A DNA stretch of 23,871 nucleotides from Larix sibirica (lineage: Eukaryota; Streptophyta; Pinopsida; Pinales; Pinaceae): contig NWUY0300014305.1 in NCBI GenBank assembly GCA_004151065.3, forward strand, positions 23,472 through 47,342, read 5' to 3'. The translations under genes were made by a program, and so were the position numbers. Positions 1 through 9,208 of this stretch are shown here, in pieces. The notes below the pieces were generated by a model, which ran no database searches, had not been told where the DNA came from, and saw only the letters and a list, made by a program, of their open reading frames with translations. Position 1 is the first letter of the stretch. Each line of letters opens with the position of its first letter.

Positions 1-1075
1 AATTATTCATAATTAATTATAATTATGATTAGTTATGGTTTTTTATCAAAATGATGATGATGATGGTTAACGTCCGTTAAGATCAACATGGTCTATAGGA
101 CCCTAAGAAATTACTTGATTTGATGTGACAAAGTATTCCTATGCTCAAACAATTTAGAAAAAAGCGAAATAGGTCGTCATAGTTTTGAGAGGTCAAAAGA
201 TTAGCGAAGTTATTACTATAATAGAGATTGTGAAACTTCGATCTAATGTGGTTGTAGGCAAGGCACACAACCATTGTGCTACAACCTTTTTTGGAAATGA
301 TCATGCTTGAATTGTGATTATGATTTAGATATAATGTTTTATTAATTATTGTTACATCTAGTGTGAAAGATGTGACCATGTAATTATTATGTTAAGGTAT
401 ATTTACACTGTGATTATTATGTTAAGGTATATCCACAGTGTGCTAGCAATGTTTTTTGAAATGCTTATACGAAACTATGATTATGATTTAGTTATAGTTT
501 TCTAGTTGTATTTTTAAACTATGTTACACATTTTTCATAATTATTTTAGCTTTAATATTTTAATTATATAGAAATAATACATTAAGCATTAAAAAAATGG
601 ATTATACATCATTATTATATTAAGCATATTTAATTTGTTTTTGGGTTATACACAACTAATACATTGAATTGGCTTTCTACATTAAACTAAGTTTAACTAA
701 ATTAGTTATAAAAGGTAAGGAATAAGCACCTTTCCTACTAATTTTACTTGTTAATATTAAGGATTCATAAACATCATCTTATAATTATGTTAATGTTTCT
801 AATCTTGCTATGTTTAAGTTTATAAACGACCAACATTTCAAGTGGATACTCCACCCATCATAGTCTCAAAATAAAGCTATGAAATGGAAAAGAGTATGGC
901 TTTCTATATAGAGTAAAGAGTAGTTGTTATGGCTTAGAAATAAGGAATAAAAAACTATATCCATTAGGAAATAATAGAATGGGAGAGGATTAAAACAATA
1001 ATTAAGGAAAATATAACATAGAACAAAGATACATAACATATTAGTTAGATGAGTTAAGTTTAAATAATGAATGAT
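1..1075. other. AT-rich non-coding DNA, no gene seen
   Basis: Strongly AT-rich sequence with frequent stops in all frames. The longest open frame, on the minus strand at 83-379, has no recognisable motif. Phrases such as GATTATGATTTAG recur loosely (around 317 and 478), which suggests an old, decayed repeat. I see no gene, RNA gene or clear transposon end here apart from the short tandem duplication at 381-440. Confidence 0.7.
381..440. repeat. Two-unit 30-bp tandem repeat
   Basis: Two adjacent 30-bp units (381-410 and 411-440) share the core TTATTATGTTAAGGTATAT and differ at four positions. This is a simple local duplication with no evident function. Confidence 0.85.
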
Positions 1076-1294
1076 GGAAATATTAAAAGAATGTCAAGGA
1101 AACCTAATAAGAATGTTATGGAGGAATAATTGGAGTTTTCCACAATACAAATAACCATAGGAAATGAATGAATCACCCCAAAATGGACCTAGGGGGGAGA
1201 TAGGGGATAGGGGATATAATGAATAGAACAATTTGGAAAGGGAGTGAGGATAAAGATGAAACTATCAAGAGAGAAATATAAAAATGAGGATGGA
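1076..1294 (-). repeat. Left arm of imperfect inverted repeat around the Penelope-like remnant
   Basis: Read as reverse complement, this stretch matches 1824-2036 over about 215 bp with small indels. Shared phrases on this strand include AAACCTAATAAGAATGT, GGAGGAAT-ATTGGAGTT, AAATGAATGAATC, CAATTTGGAAAGGGAGT and GAGAGAAATATAAA. The other copy directly follows the GIY-YIG frame, so this arm is best read as an inverted copy of the element's 3' untranslated region. Penelope-like elements often carry such pseudo-LTRs, in direct or inverted orientation. Two unrelated insertions of one repeat in opposite directions is the alternative. Confidence 0.75.
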
Positions 1295-1430
1295 CATGAT
1301 GAGGGTGAATGTAATTTATCTCCCTTATATCAATGGCATCAATGATCACATCTCAAAACTCCTAAACTGAAAGAATATAAAAGCAATATTTAAACCCCAC
1401 AAAACCCTTAAAAACAATTATTCGTAAGTG

Positions 1431-1763
1431 TTCAAATCAAAGGTTTATCAAATGATATGTGCCTATAGAAAAACCTACATTGGACAAACTAATAGATCCA
1501 TACATGGTTATCTATCTCAAACAATACATTGATGATACTAATCATAATCCCCTCAATAAATTGATTATGGTTTAGCACTCTTTTAACACTAAACACCACA
1601 TATGCTTTGATCAAACTAAAATCCTTGCATCTACCCCTCATTATTCCTCCCACCTTATTAGGAAAACTCTAGAAATAGAAAAGCACCCAAATAATCTTAA
1701 TCAGGAAGATGGTTCTAAATTGATTCAATCTTGGAAACCCTTAATCCACCATCTATTCCATTA
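1431..1763 (+). pseudogene. Penelope-like element, C-terminal GIY-YIG endonuclease remnant
   Basis: The conceptual reading begins VYQMICAYRKTYIGQTNRS (1443-1499), which places a GIY-like 'KVY' 9 residues before 'TYIGQT', the GIY-YIG core. After one frameshift near 1520 it continues as DDTNHNPLNK, then an in-frame stop (TAG 1574-1576), then HSFNTKH, FDQTKIL, HLIRKTLEIEKHP, NQEDGSKL and SWKPLI, ending at TAA 1761-1763. The run 'R.TLEIEKHP..NQEDG.KL..SWKP' is typical of the C-terminus of Penelope-like reverse transcriptases, where the endonuclease nicks the target for target-primed insertion. No reverse transcriptase domain is seen upstream, so this is a 3'-end fragment, as expected from 5' truncation. 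It is not functional. An intron-type or bacterial GIY-YIG enzyme is less likely because of this C-terminal signature. Confidence 0.78.
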
Positions 1764-1823
1764 ACTTGTTTGGTTTCCCTTCTCTTCTTATTAATATCAA
1801 TACCTTCCCTCATTGTTCATTCA

Positions 1824-2036
1824 TCCACCCTCTCTCAAATTTATATTTCTCTCGTAGTTTTATCTTTACCCTAACTCCCTTTCCAAATTGTTGTAATCAT
1901 TATCTTCCCTATCTCCCCACTAAGATCCATTTTCTTGCGATTCATTCATTTTCTATCATTATTTCAATTTTAGTTAACTCCAATCATTCCTCCATCACAT
2001 TCTTATTAGGTTTCTTAGCATTATTTTAATATTTCT
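1824..2036 (+). repeat. Right arm of the inverted repeat; probable Penelope-like 3' UTR
   Basis: Reverse complement of 1076-1294, starting about 60 bp after the stop of the GIY-YIG frame and ending exactly where the copia-type LTR begins (2037). The open frame at 1766-2029 runs through it but has only low-complexity, hydrophobic content and is not supported as a gene. Confidence 0.72.
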
Positions 2037-2230
2037 TGTTGGATATTTGATCCTACTGGGTTATTATCCTTTGTAAATCTTGTAAATAACTACAATTATG
2101 AATATGAAGAGTCACAAGAGGCATGCACCTTGGGAATATGAATCCCAACGGTCACTTCCTTCAAGTGTAAATAAAACATTCATGTTTAATACAAATCATC
2201 AAAGCTTTGAGTTATTCCTCACTCCTAACA
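2037..2230 (+). mobile_element. Short Ty1/copia-type LTR (about 194 bp)
   Basis: Begins TGTTGGATATTTGATCC and ends CTCCTAACA, so the ends form the inverted TGTT...AACA expected of an LTR. The end is followed after one base by a primer binding site. The length is short for a copia LTR and close to the range of small or TRIM-type elements. No matching 3' LTR was found in the window, so the element is truncated, or its other end is lost or outside. The LTR abuts the Penelope-like right arm, which suggests insertion into it. Confidence 0.72.
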
Positions 2231-2231
2231 A

Positions 2232-2247
2232 TGGTATCATAGCTTGG
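2232..2247 (+). promoter_or_regulatory. Primer binding site, initiator tRNA-Met type
   Basis: TGGTATCATAGCTTGG lies one base after the LTR end. It matches the usual plant copia site TGGTATCAGAGC, complementary to the 3' end of initiator tRNA-Met, with a single G-to-T difference at the ninth base. This makes 2037-2230 the 5' LTR of a plus-strand element. Confidence 0.78.
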
Positions 2248-3930
2248 ATTTTTTAAACTCCGTGTCATTTTTAGGTCTGCGTTTAGCCTCTACTCCCACA
2301 CCTAGCTATTTTCTCCTCGGTCTAGCATGTCCCAGTCTAGCATATTCTATACGTTATGTTTCCATCTAACCTACATATCCATCTATTGTTATCTTGGTGG
2401 AAATCCTAATTCATCAGTTACCTATCCGATGTTTTAACTGTGCATGGCAATATGCTTGGGTAACTCTCCTCATCATATTGTCATATCCACTACTTCAAAC
2501 CCTATGATTTATCGCCAATTACTCCCACACACCACGTGCATGCCATTATCCTTTGTAGAGTCATATTCGTCTTTACAGTTTGTGTTTTATATCTGCAAGT
2601 TCTATGGGCATGCATTTTTCATCTCTACATTTTCATATATACGTGCATTAGCACTTGTGGTCTAAGATTTGAAGGCCACAAGACTCATTAACAAAGAATT
2701 CATTGCTCGTATATATGGTCCCAATCCTATTCATGCAACTCCTCTCTGCATGGCCATCAATCAATTTTTGAAATTCAAACTAGGTAAGGTAAATCCCATA
2801 TTTTGAAGTCCTAATCCATCATTTGCATGGATGAGACTCCTCGTACACTTGAGAGATTAATGCAACAACTGAAGGTTTAAGAATCTAAGGGATAACCTAA
2901 TGGTGTGTTATGTATATATATAAAGTGAAATCAAGGAGAAATGAAAGCAATGGCCATGGATCAAGCTATCCAGACAATTCAATAGACGCATGTTGTGTTC
3001 AATTGCCACCAACCAATGTCGTTACACCATTGCCAATTCTAATGTTGGGTAATCTTAGTAGTGCGAGTGCAACCTACTTATATTCTTAATGCATAAGAGT
3101 TTTGCTGTGTGCATTTCTTGGGAGGAGGTGAAGATGTAGATTGGAGAGTAGTATGGGATGGAGGAGCTCCAACAATTTATGGTTAGATGCATGGTATTGG
3201 AGCCAACTTTCTTACAAATTTGGAATATTTTGTAAGGCTCATTAGCAAAATGGATAAAGAAATGAAAGTAGAGCGCAACAAGGAGGAGTCCAAAAAATGA
3301 GAATCCCAAGTCCATATTAGTCATCTCTCGTCTTTGGGATACCAAAAGCCCACGGATGTATTGTTACAATGAAATATTTGAATGATTATTTGAGACCAGT
3401 CTATATTTAAAATCTTTATTTAAAACCTCGACTTTATTCCTAGGAATTGGTTTTTAAAAGCTTGGTGAAAGAATGGCTTGAAAATGTTATGTGACCATAG
3501 TAGTCAAAATGTGATTTAGTTGCTTTTGATTCACATAGACTAATGGCTCTTACTCATTGTCTATGGAGTCTTTCTCTTTCATCTTTTTCAAAGGCTGTAT
3601 TATATGCTTTTTGCAAAGATTGTAAGATTGTATCATAAGACTATAGTGCAAAGATTGACATTATACCATCATAGAGATATTATTGTATTGCAAAAGTATA
3701 GCATTGAGAATTTTACAAATTGTTGCAAAAATTACCACAAATGAGAAAGAATTGTATTGTAAGATATTTGCAAAGACTTATACCTACACCTTGTATTGTA
3801 AACTATAGCACAAAATTTCCATTGTATTATCACTTGTTGTATTGTAGAGTTTGTTACAGAAAATATATTATAGACTATTTGTATTATTAGCTTGTCAAAG
3901 ATGCATTCTCAGAGAGGATGTTAGTACTAA
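2248..3930. other. Decayed, probably copia-derived interior and AT-rich DNA; no gene recognised
   Basis: This follows the copia-type LTR and primer site, so at least its first part should be that element's interior. I cannot read a gag, protease, integrase or reverse transcriptase motif in it. The open frames at 2444-2665 (plus) and 3055-3345 (minus) are short and motif-free. A repetitive low-complexity tract occupies about 3590-3890. Base composition changes near 3930-3960, which may be the boundary of the next unit. Confidence 0.5.
3590..3890. repeat. Irregular low-complexity repeat rich in TTGTATTGTA
   Basis: The phrase TTGTATTGTA or a close variant recurs at about 3682, 3751, 3791, 3821, 3837 and 3879, mixed with GCAAAGATTG/GCAAAGACTT (about 3613, 3648, 3770). 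Spacing is uneven (about 16-70 bp), so this is a decayed minisatellite or simple repeat rather than a clean tandem array. Confidence 0.55.
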
Positions 3931-4174
3931 TATTTCGATACAGCCAACGGGAAACAACACCGCGGATCGCAGGCGAGGCCGGTCTCTCTCAATTTAAAGA
4001 TTGAAGCCGTTGTGCCATGGGATGAGGGAAGAAAAGGTTGATTGCCCAAATTCGTGATGATTGGAAATCGAGGAATCGATTTGACCTCCAATCGAATTCA
4101 CAATCAAGTATAGATCATCGACGGATATTGAATTCAGGGGCCTGAAGTGCACGATTTTTAAATAGTCGGGCGTG

Positions 4175-4275
4175 ACCCTGAATGGAAACCACCATGGACA
4201 CGTGGTAATCTCAAGATCATTTAGGTCCCGAAAAGCGGTTTCCCCGAACCACCTATCACAAGCCCTGAAACCACT
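4175..4275. repeat. Upstream direct repeat, unit 1 (contains a G-box)
   Basis: About 101 bp, from ACCCTGAATGGAAACCACC to AGCCCTGAAACCACT, repeated at 4459-4560 with about three quarters of bases shared. It contains CACGTG at 4199-4204 (a G-box core, bound by plant bZIP and bHLH factors), which unit 2 lacks. It lies 0.6-0.7 kb upstream of the start of the extra ORF, so it may be promoter sequence; that role is inference. Confidence 0.7.
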
Positions 4276-4458
4276 ATAGCCATTGTCGGTCAGTAATACA
4301 GTCGTGACCCATTCAATAGTTGTCTATCAGGGGAAGGGGGCCCCAGCTCATAAATTAGCCCCTGACTGGGCACGAATCTCAAAGCAATACGAGGAATGAT
4401 CAACAGATATCCTGCTTTTAAGATCCATTAAAAGCTCGATGTTTAATGAGGTGGGTGC

Positions 4459-4560
4459 ATCCCTGAATGAAAACCACCTTGTCCAGGTGGCAGCCTCACA
4501 TTGTTTTAAGGCCCGAAAAGTGGTCTCCCAAAACCACCTATAATGAGCCCTGAAACCACT
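4459..4560. repeat. Upstream direct repeat, unit 2
   Basis: Second copy of the ~100-bp sequence, offset about 285 bp from unit 1, keeping CCCGAAAAG and AGCCCTGAAACCACT. The G-box position reads CCAGGTGG here. On the minus strand both units read through without stops in matching frame (sharing residues such as GFRA, RWF, FR), but at this nucleotide similarity that does not prove coding. Confidence 0.7.
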
Positions 4561-4746
4561 CCTGAGTTTTTTCCGTCTCCCTCCCTTAGCAAACTCACCA
4601 AATTTTGGTCTAACGGTTATTACCGCCACCATTTTGAAATAAACAGTCCCCTTGCATTTAAAAAACCATGTGCCTCTCGCATAGAGGACCAATCTTTGAG
4701 TGCCACGTATACTTCTCATTAAATCCTGCCATTTTCAAATTCTCAC

Positions 4747-4754
4747 TATAAATA
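4747..4754 (+). promoter_or_regulatory. Candidate TATA box for the extra ORF
   Basis: TATAAATAT-type motif about 135 bp upstream of the first well-placed ATG (4886-4888, context CACCATGG, a strong plant start context). A pyrimidine-rich stretch between them would be the 5' leader. If real, the extra ORF has its own promoter separate from the LTR. Confidence 0.45.
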
Positions 4755-4885
4755 TGCTTTCGAAGAGTTTGCCGGGCATCTGCTTCTTATCACCTTGAGC
4801 TCCTCTGCTTTCAGTCGCCCCGCTATCCTCTTCGCAGTTGAAGCCAAACATCCATCACCTTTCTCTCTACCCCACCAACGTCACC

Positions 4886-7800
4886 ATGGATTCTATCCCC
4901 AACCCTGAGACGTCTCCCTCAGCATCCTCAACTCTCAACCAAGAAGATCACCTGGGAGATGAACATTTTGATATTCATGATCCAGTGTCTTCATTCTCTA
5001 ATTTGCATCAATTGTATAGAGAGGTTGAAGAGCAGGCCAAGAGCGGAAAAGACTTCTTCAACTTATGGAGCTCCGGGTTGTAAAGATGGTTTTACCACAG
5101 GCCAGACCCTTCTTGGAACTAGTGCAGTGTTGCGCAGAAATATATTATCCAGAGAGAAAGGAGGTTGTGTCTAAGTTGGGATCAATTGCCTGCCTGATCA
5201 CCATAGAACTCATCATGGAGTTAACAGACACCGGGGAAGACGTTGTCAGCCTGCAGTTTGATGAAGAAATCCTGGCAAGGAAGATTCAAGAATTATCGCC
5301 AGAAAGCAAGGATGCATTCATCCACATGATAATTTCCCCAAAAGCCAACTTTCCCAGTACCCATTCAATGTTCAGCCTATAAGTATTCTCAGAGCCATCC
5401 AAACCAATATTATCCATGATCTGCCAGGTCCTCGGGTATGACCATGACTTGGTAATTGGTGATGTTGCTTTAGGTTTCCTCTTTCTTATAAAATTATCTC
5501 AACAAGAAGCACATGTTAAGTTGGACCTGCCATCTTTCCTCGCTCAGTCCATTCACCTTCAGTTCAAAAAAATTTCCTCCAAAAAATTGTTCATATACAA
5601 TTCCTTTCTCGTTTATATGATCATTTATCACAACAAGGATTTCTTCAGCCGACAAGACCTCCAGAAGTCAATTACTCTTGCTCTGCCTCATGAAGGTTTC
5701 TCTATGTTTTTCGATATTGTTGTGACTAAAATATATACATTGTTGTTCGACTGTCCCCCTCCCAGAATTTTTCCAGAGTGCAAACATTTTCTCCAGCTAA
5801 ATCCAAATGACTCAGTTGGGGATTGGTTTTGCTTAGAAAACCCATACTGAGATTCGAGTGTATGGAGCGGAACTTGGCCCCTATAAGTTACCGGTTTTCA
5901 TGATTCCTAGGTTTTTCTCCTTCGAATACATCTTCCAAAGGTTCAACTGTGATGACAATCATTTCATGAAGGGTAACAACGCCAGGAATTTCAAAGTCCC
6001 AAATGAATTTGTACCTTTTAAAGTGAGTAGAAGAGCTTCCTAGAAGATGGTCGAAGAAATGATAGTCGCTTTCAGCTCCCGTGTGAGATTTACATGCAAA
6101 TACGATCCCAAAGGGATCATTTCCGAGAAGAGACAGTTTGTTAGAGCAACAGCTTACTCCCACAAGCCGCACCCAATTTTGGATAAAATTTCCAACTTAG
6201 ATAGTTGGGAGGCCAAAACACTGTTGGATCCAAGCCAGACCACTGTGGCACTAGTCATCCCTACACCACATAAAGTGGATAATCTGGGAAAAAGGAGCAT
6301 ACCTAATCTGACCTCTAATGTCGACAAAGATAAATCCGGGAGCAGCGAGTCAAAAGCAAAGAGGCCAAGATTTGAAAATGTATCTAGCTCAACACTGCAA
6401 ATTAAACCAACTCCCACCTATTTGGCACCTGTCATCTTGGAAATATTTCCATCTGCAGCATGGCCTCAAAAGCAGGAGACGTTATCCCCAGAGGGTGCTT
6501 TGGTCACAACATCACCAGTTAATGCAGGATTATTTGGCTTATACTCTCAAATCAAAGATGAAAATATTGATCTCCAAAAGTCCTTGTTCCCAAAGAAATA
6601 TCTTGAGATAGGGCACCAGTCCAAGATGTTGTCTGCATTAGATTTGAGGCAAGGGACCCTAAATATGGTAATTTTGGAACCTATTGTGACAGGAGGAAAG
6701 AAAATACCTTTGAATTTCAAGACCACCTAGGTCATTGTCAATCTAGATGCATTCCCTTCAAACTATATCATGGAGCTTCACCGAAAAACTGGTGAAGGAG
6801 TATATAGAGATGTGATGAAGTACAGTATGAGTACTAACAAGCTACAGGCTGCAATCCAAAGACTGGAGAAACAATTGAAGAATGAGAAGTCATCAAATAA
6901 ATAAAAACAGTTGAAGATAGTTGACCTAGAGCATCAGATTGTCAAATTGGCTCAAAATCCCAGTGATATGACTCTGGTTAAATCCATGCTAAAGGAGAAG
7001 GATAAAGAGATTTCTAGCCTAAAGAAGAAATTCAGCATTCCCATAGTTGAGCATTCACAAACCATTAAAATATTGGAAATACAGTCCGATCTGGAAAAAG
7101 CTCTAGTTGATAGCCAAATTCTCAAGGAAAAAATCATCACTCTCGAGAATGAATTAAATGAGCTCAAGAAGCAGAATCAGGACATCCTTCTTCAAAAATC
7201 CGCAGCTTTACAAGCCACCTCTTCAGCAGACCCTACTGAAAAACTCGCACAGGAGGTCATAGAGATGAGTCTTAAGGATGACCAATTGAACCAGGTGCAT
7301 AATCAATTAAAATTCAAATGTGACGAGCTAAGTAATGTAAGCGAAGAGTTAGCTAAAAGAAACCTGGTCATCTCAGAGCTACAACAATCCAAGGAAGATC
7401 TCCAGAAAAACATCCAGGACTTATCAAGAAGATTGATAGGTAAGCCTTTAATCAAAAGTGCCAAGTTCGTAATTTGGGAACAAGTAGCAGCCCTGATAAC
7501 AACGCAATGGATCCATTTCATCGTATCCCAAGAGGAGTGGGAAATCGCCGAGGTGGCTGCTCAAGACTCTCGTTCAGTCCTAAACGGCATAAGCAAAAAT
7601 ACAAATCTAGCCAAGACTGTAATTGATTTATTAAATGATAAAACCTTCGATGAGCTTCAAGAGTATGCTTTCAGAGACAAAATGAAGGTAATCATGGAAG
7701 CAAATAAAATGATTACAAAAGGATTAATGGCTCAAAATGTTGTTGATATGGCTGCCCAACTAAAACAAGATGTCCATTCATTCAAGGATTTATTCAGAGA

Positions 7801-8254
7801 TGTCTTCCCACTCAGTCTTCCATCTTTTTGGGATGGACATGGATACCTATACCACAAGGATCATTACAATTCCATGATACTAGACGTGAGGAGTTCTGAA
7901 GTCCACCTAGTAGACATCCATGAAGAACTAAATGGACGAACGATTATAGATAAGCTGCGCCCAAGTTCTGAGATCCTTAATCGACTTTAGGCCATTTTAA
8001 AAGCTCTACCAAAACCCACTTTTGAACATTATTCTGAGTTAGACATGACACTCATAGAACTAAGGGTTTTCTAATATCCAATGGGAAAGGATTGGAAGAG
8101 TATCACAATATTTCTTCAATTGCAGCACCTAGAAAGGAATTCAATGGTGAAACCAGCAGTTGGAATGTCTTCAGTGCAATAGAACCTTCCTCCACCTCAG
8201 CAAGGAGGACCCCAGTCTCCACTGCTAGCAAGTCAACATCAATTTACTAGATAG
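4886..8254 (+). pseudogene. Broken extra ORF of an LTR element: globular N-part, coiled coil, C-terminal domain
   Basis: I do not recognise the family. Starting at the ATG in context CACCATGG, the reading is shifted at about 5062 and again at about 5845, and stopped at 5380-5382 (TAA), 6041 (TAG), 6728 (TAG), 6902 (TAA), 7988 (TAG), 8072 (TAA) and 8180 (TAG). It ends at TAG 8252-8254, 5 bp before the LTR. Order of parts: a globular, partly hydrophobic N-part (to about 6040); a Ser/Lys-rich linker with a basic KAKRPRF cluster near 6355, possibly a nuclear signal; a long heptad-rich coiled coil (about 6840-7440, e.g. LEKQLKNEK, LENELNELKKQN); an alpha/beta-looking C-domain (7441-8060); and a Pro/Gln-rich tail (NLPPPQQGGP). 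No transmembrane segment, zinc knuckle or enzyme motif is seen, so it is not an obvious envelope or gag. Its position against a 3' LTR suggests a third ORF downstream of integrase, but a captured host gene is possible. Confidence 0.6.
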
Positions 8255-8258
8255 ACTT

Positions 8259-8991
8259 TGTTGTAACCAATTTTGTTGATAACAACCAAACACTTGAAAT
8301 CTGCTAGGCTGTAACAAATTATGTGTAAATTGTGTAAATCCCATAGAGGCTATATATAGATAAAGGAAATCTAGCCAATGGTCGACTTTTTTTGTAAGAA
8401 GTATAACTTCGAATGATTTCAGTCTAATCAAGAAATAAGAAAGAACCTTCAAGCTTTATCTTGGTTTGTGTGTTTTGAAAACTCTGATGTGCATAGTTAG
8501 TATTCTTTTCTTCTGTAATCTCATCCCTCTTTTCACATGTATTCTATGATTGGTAAAGTTAGCACTGGTCCTGATGTGATTATCTTTAAAATTTATATTT
8601 GATTCAAGTATCGTTTAATTGTAATATATATCATGAAGTATTCATGATATAAAGATCTTGTTGTATCATTCCTACAAGGATTGGGTTCTACTTTGTTGTC
8701 ATTTTGTTATAACTACTTAATTCCTTTGGCTGAGTACATTTTATGTTTCCATGAGATAAATATTTACTTCCAGCGAGTACCTTCTCTCATGCCATTCCAA
8801 TAACACAATTCATTCAATTTTATACTGACATATTAGAAGTGTTGACCACATTATATCAAGTATGATTATCATTATTATATTGATCATCAATAATATGATT
8901 ATTGACTAAGCATTTGAAAAAGATAAAGAATGGAACATATTGATCCAGGCACAGTTCTAAATACATCCTTAGAATGTCTCTTGGACAAACA
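8259..8991 (+). mobile_element. LTR 1 of the gypsy-type element (733 bp), 3' LTR of the 4886-8254 unit
   Basis: Begins TGTTGTAACC and ends GGACAAACA, giving TGTT...AACA ends. It matches LTR 2 (11670-12399) over its whole length at roughly 85 % by eye. It contains TATATATAGATAA (8351-8363) as a likely U3 TATA box and a perfect 25-bp hairpin at 8627-8651. The extra ORF ends just before it. What follows (from 8992) is not a primer binding site but unrelated sequence, so this is a 3' LTR at a true element edge. GGTAC (8992-8996) would be the target-site duplicate, though its partner is not present. Confidence 0.82.
8627..8651 (+). repeat. Perfect inverted repeat (hairpin) in LTR 1
   Basis: TATATCATGAA, a 3-base GTA loop and TTCATGATATA form two perfect 11-bp arms. 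The same site in LTR 2 (about 12037-12061) has three changes in the left arm, each turning a Watson-Crick pair into a G-U wobble. Confidence 0.85.
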
Positions 8992-9207
8992 GGTACCAAG
9001 GGTTGGGTAGTGATGACCCCTTGCATGGGTAAGGGGTTTTGTAACATCATGGGTTCTGCGGTGGGTTGTGGTGGGTTTGGTGGTACCAGAGGTGTTGTAG
9101 TCCCTTGCCATTGGTTTCCTCGTTCCAAATTTGTTTGGCTCTATCCAAATGGGGTAAATGTTGCGTATAATGGTCGTAAACCCCACAAAAAGAGCATGGG
9201 TGGTTTG
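8992..9207 (-). pseudogene. Antisense gag fragment of another retrotransposon (zinc knuckle plus Pro-rich tail)
   Basis: On the minus strand the reading starts near 9205 as HPCSFCGVYDHYTQHLPHL. It has the C-x2-C-x4-H spacing of a retroviral-type CCHC zinc knuckle, with the last Cys position apparently replaced (HL where a Cys-Pro is usual). One frameshift later it runs into a Pro/Gln-rich stretch (VPPNPPQPTAEP, MLQNPLPMQGV). This fits a gag C-terminus where the knuckle binds genomic RNA. It is unrelated to the gag at 12890 and runs the other way, so the LTR 1 element probably inserted into it. Cut by the N at 9208. Confidence 0.62.
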
Positions 9208-9208
9208 N
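9208..9208. other. Ambiguous base N, probable assembly joint
   Basis: Left of this single N is the antisense gag fragment. Right of it the sequence restarts in the middle of the extra ORF, at the base equivalent to 5798. The jump from unrelated sequence into an exact repeat makes it a likely contig joint rather than a miscalled base. Confidence 0.8.

Noticed and set aside
381-440. CRISPR-like or other spaced array
   Set aside because: Only two directly adjacent units with no spacers, and the context is plant nuclear DNA.
1766-2029. 87-residue plus-strand frame after the Penelope-like fragment
   Set aside because: It lies in the inverted-repeat arm and is low-complexity and hydrophobic. The other arm does not keep the frame.
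1076-2036. Hammerhead ribozyme in the Penelope-like pseudo-LTRs
   Set aside because: Such elements can carry one, but I found no CTGATGA core with a paired GAAA on either strand of the arms.
3055-3345. Minus-strand 96-residue frame, and the plus-strand frame 2444-2665
   Set aside because: Short, biased composition, no motif, and they lie in probable decayed copia interior.
4348-4719. 123-residue minus-strand frame
   Set aside because: No motif. It covers repeat unit 2 in a promoter-like region; noted only as a weak observation.
4886-8254. Envelope-like third ORF as in Athila elements
   Set aside because: No signal peptide, transmembrane segment or furin-like site is visible; the coiled coil alone is not enough.
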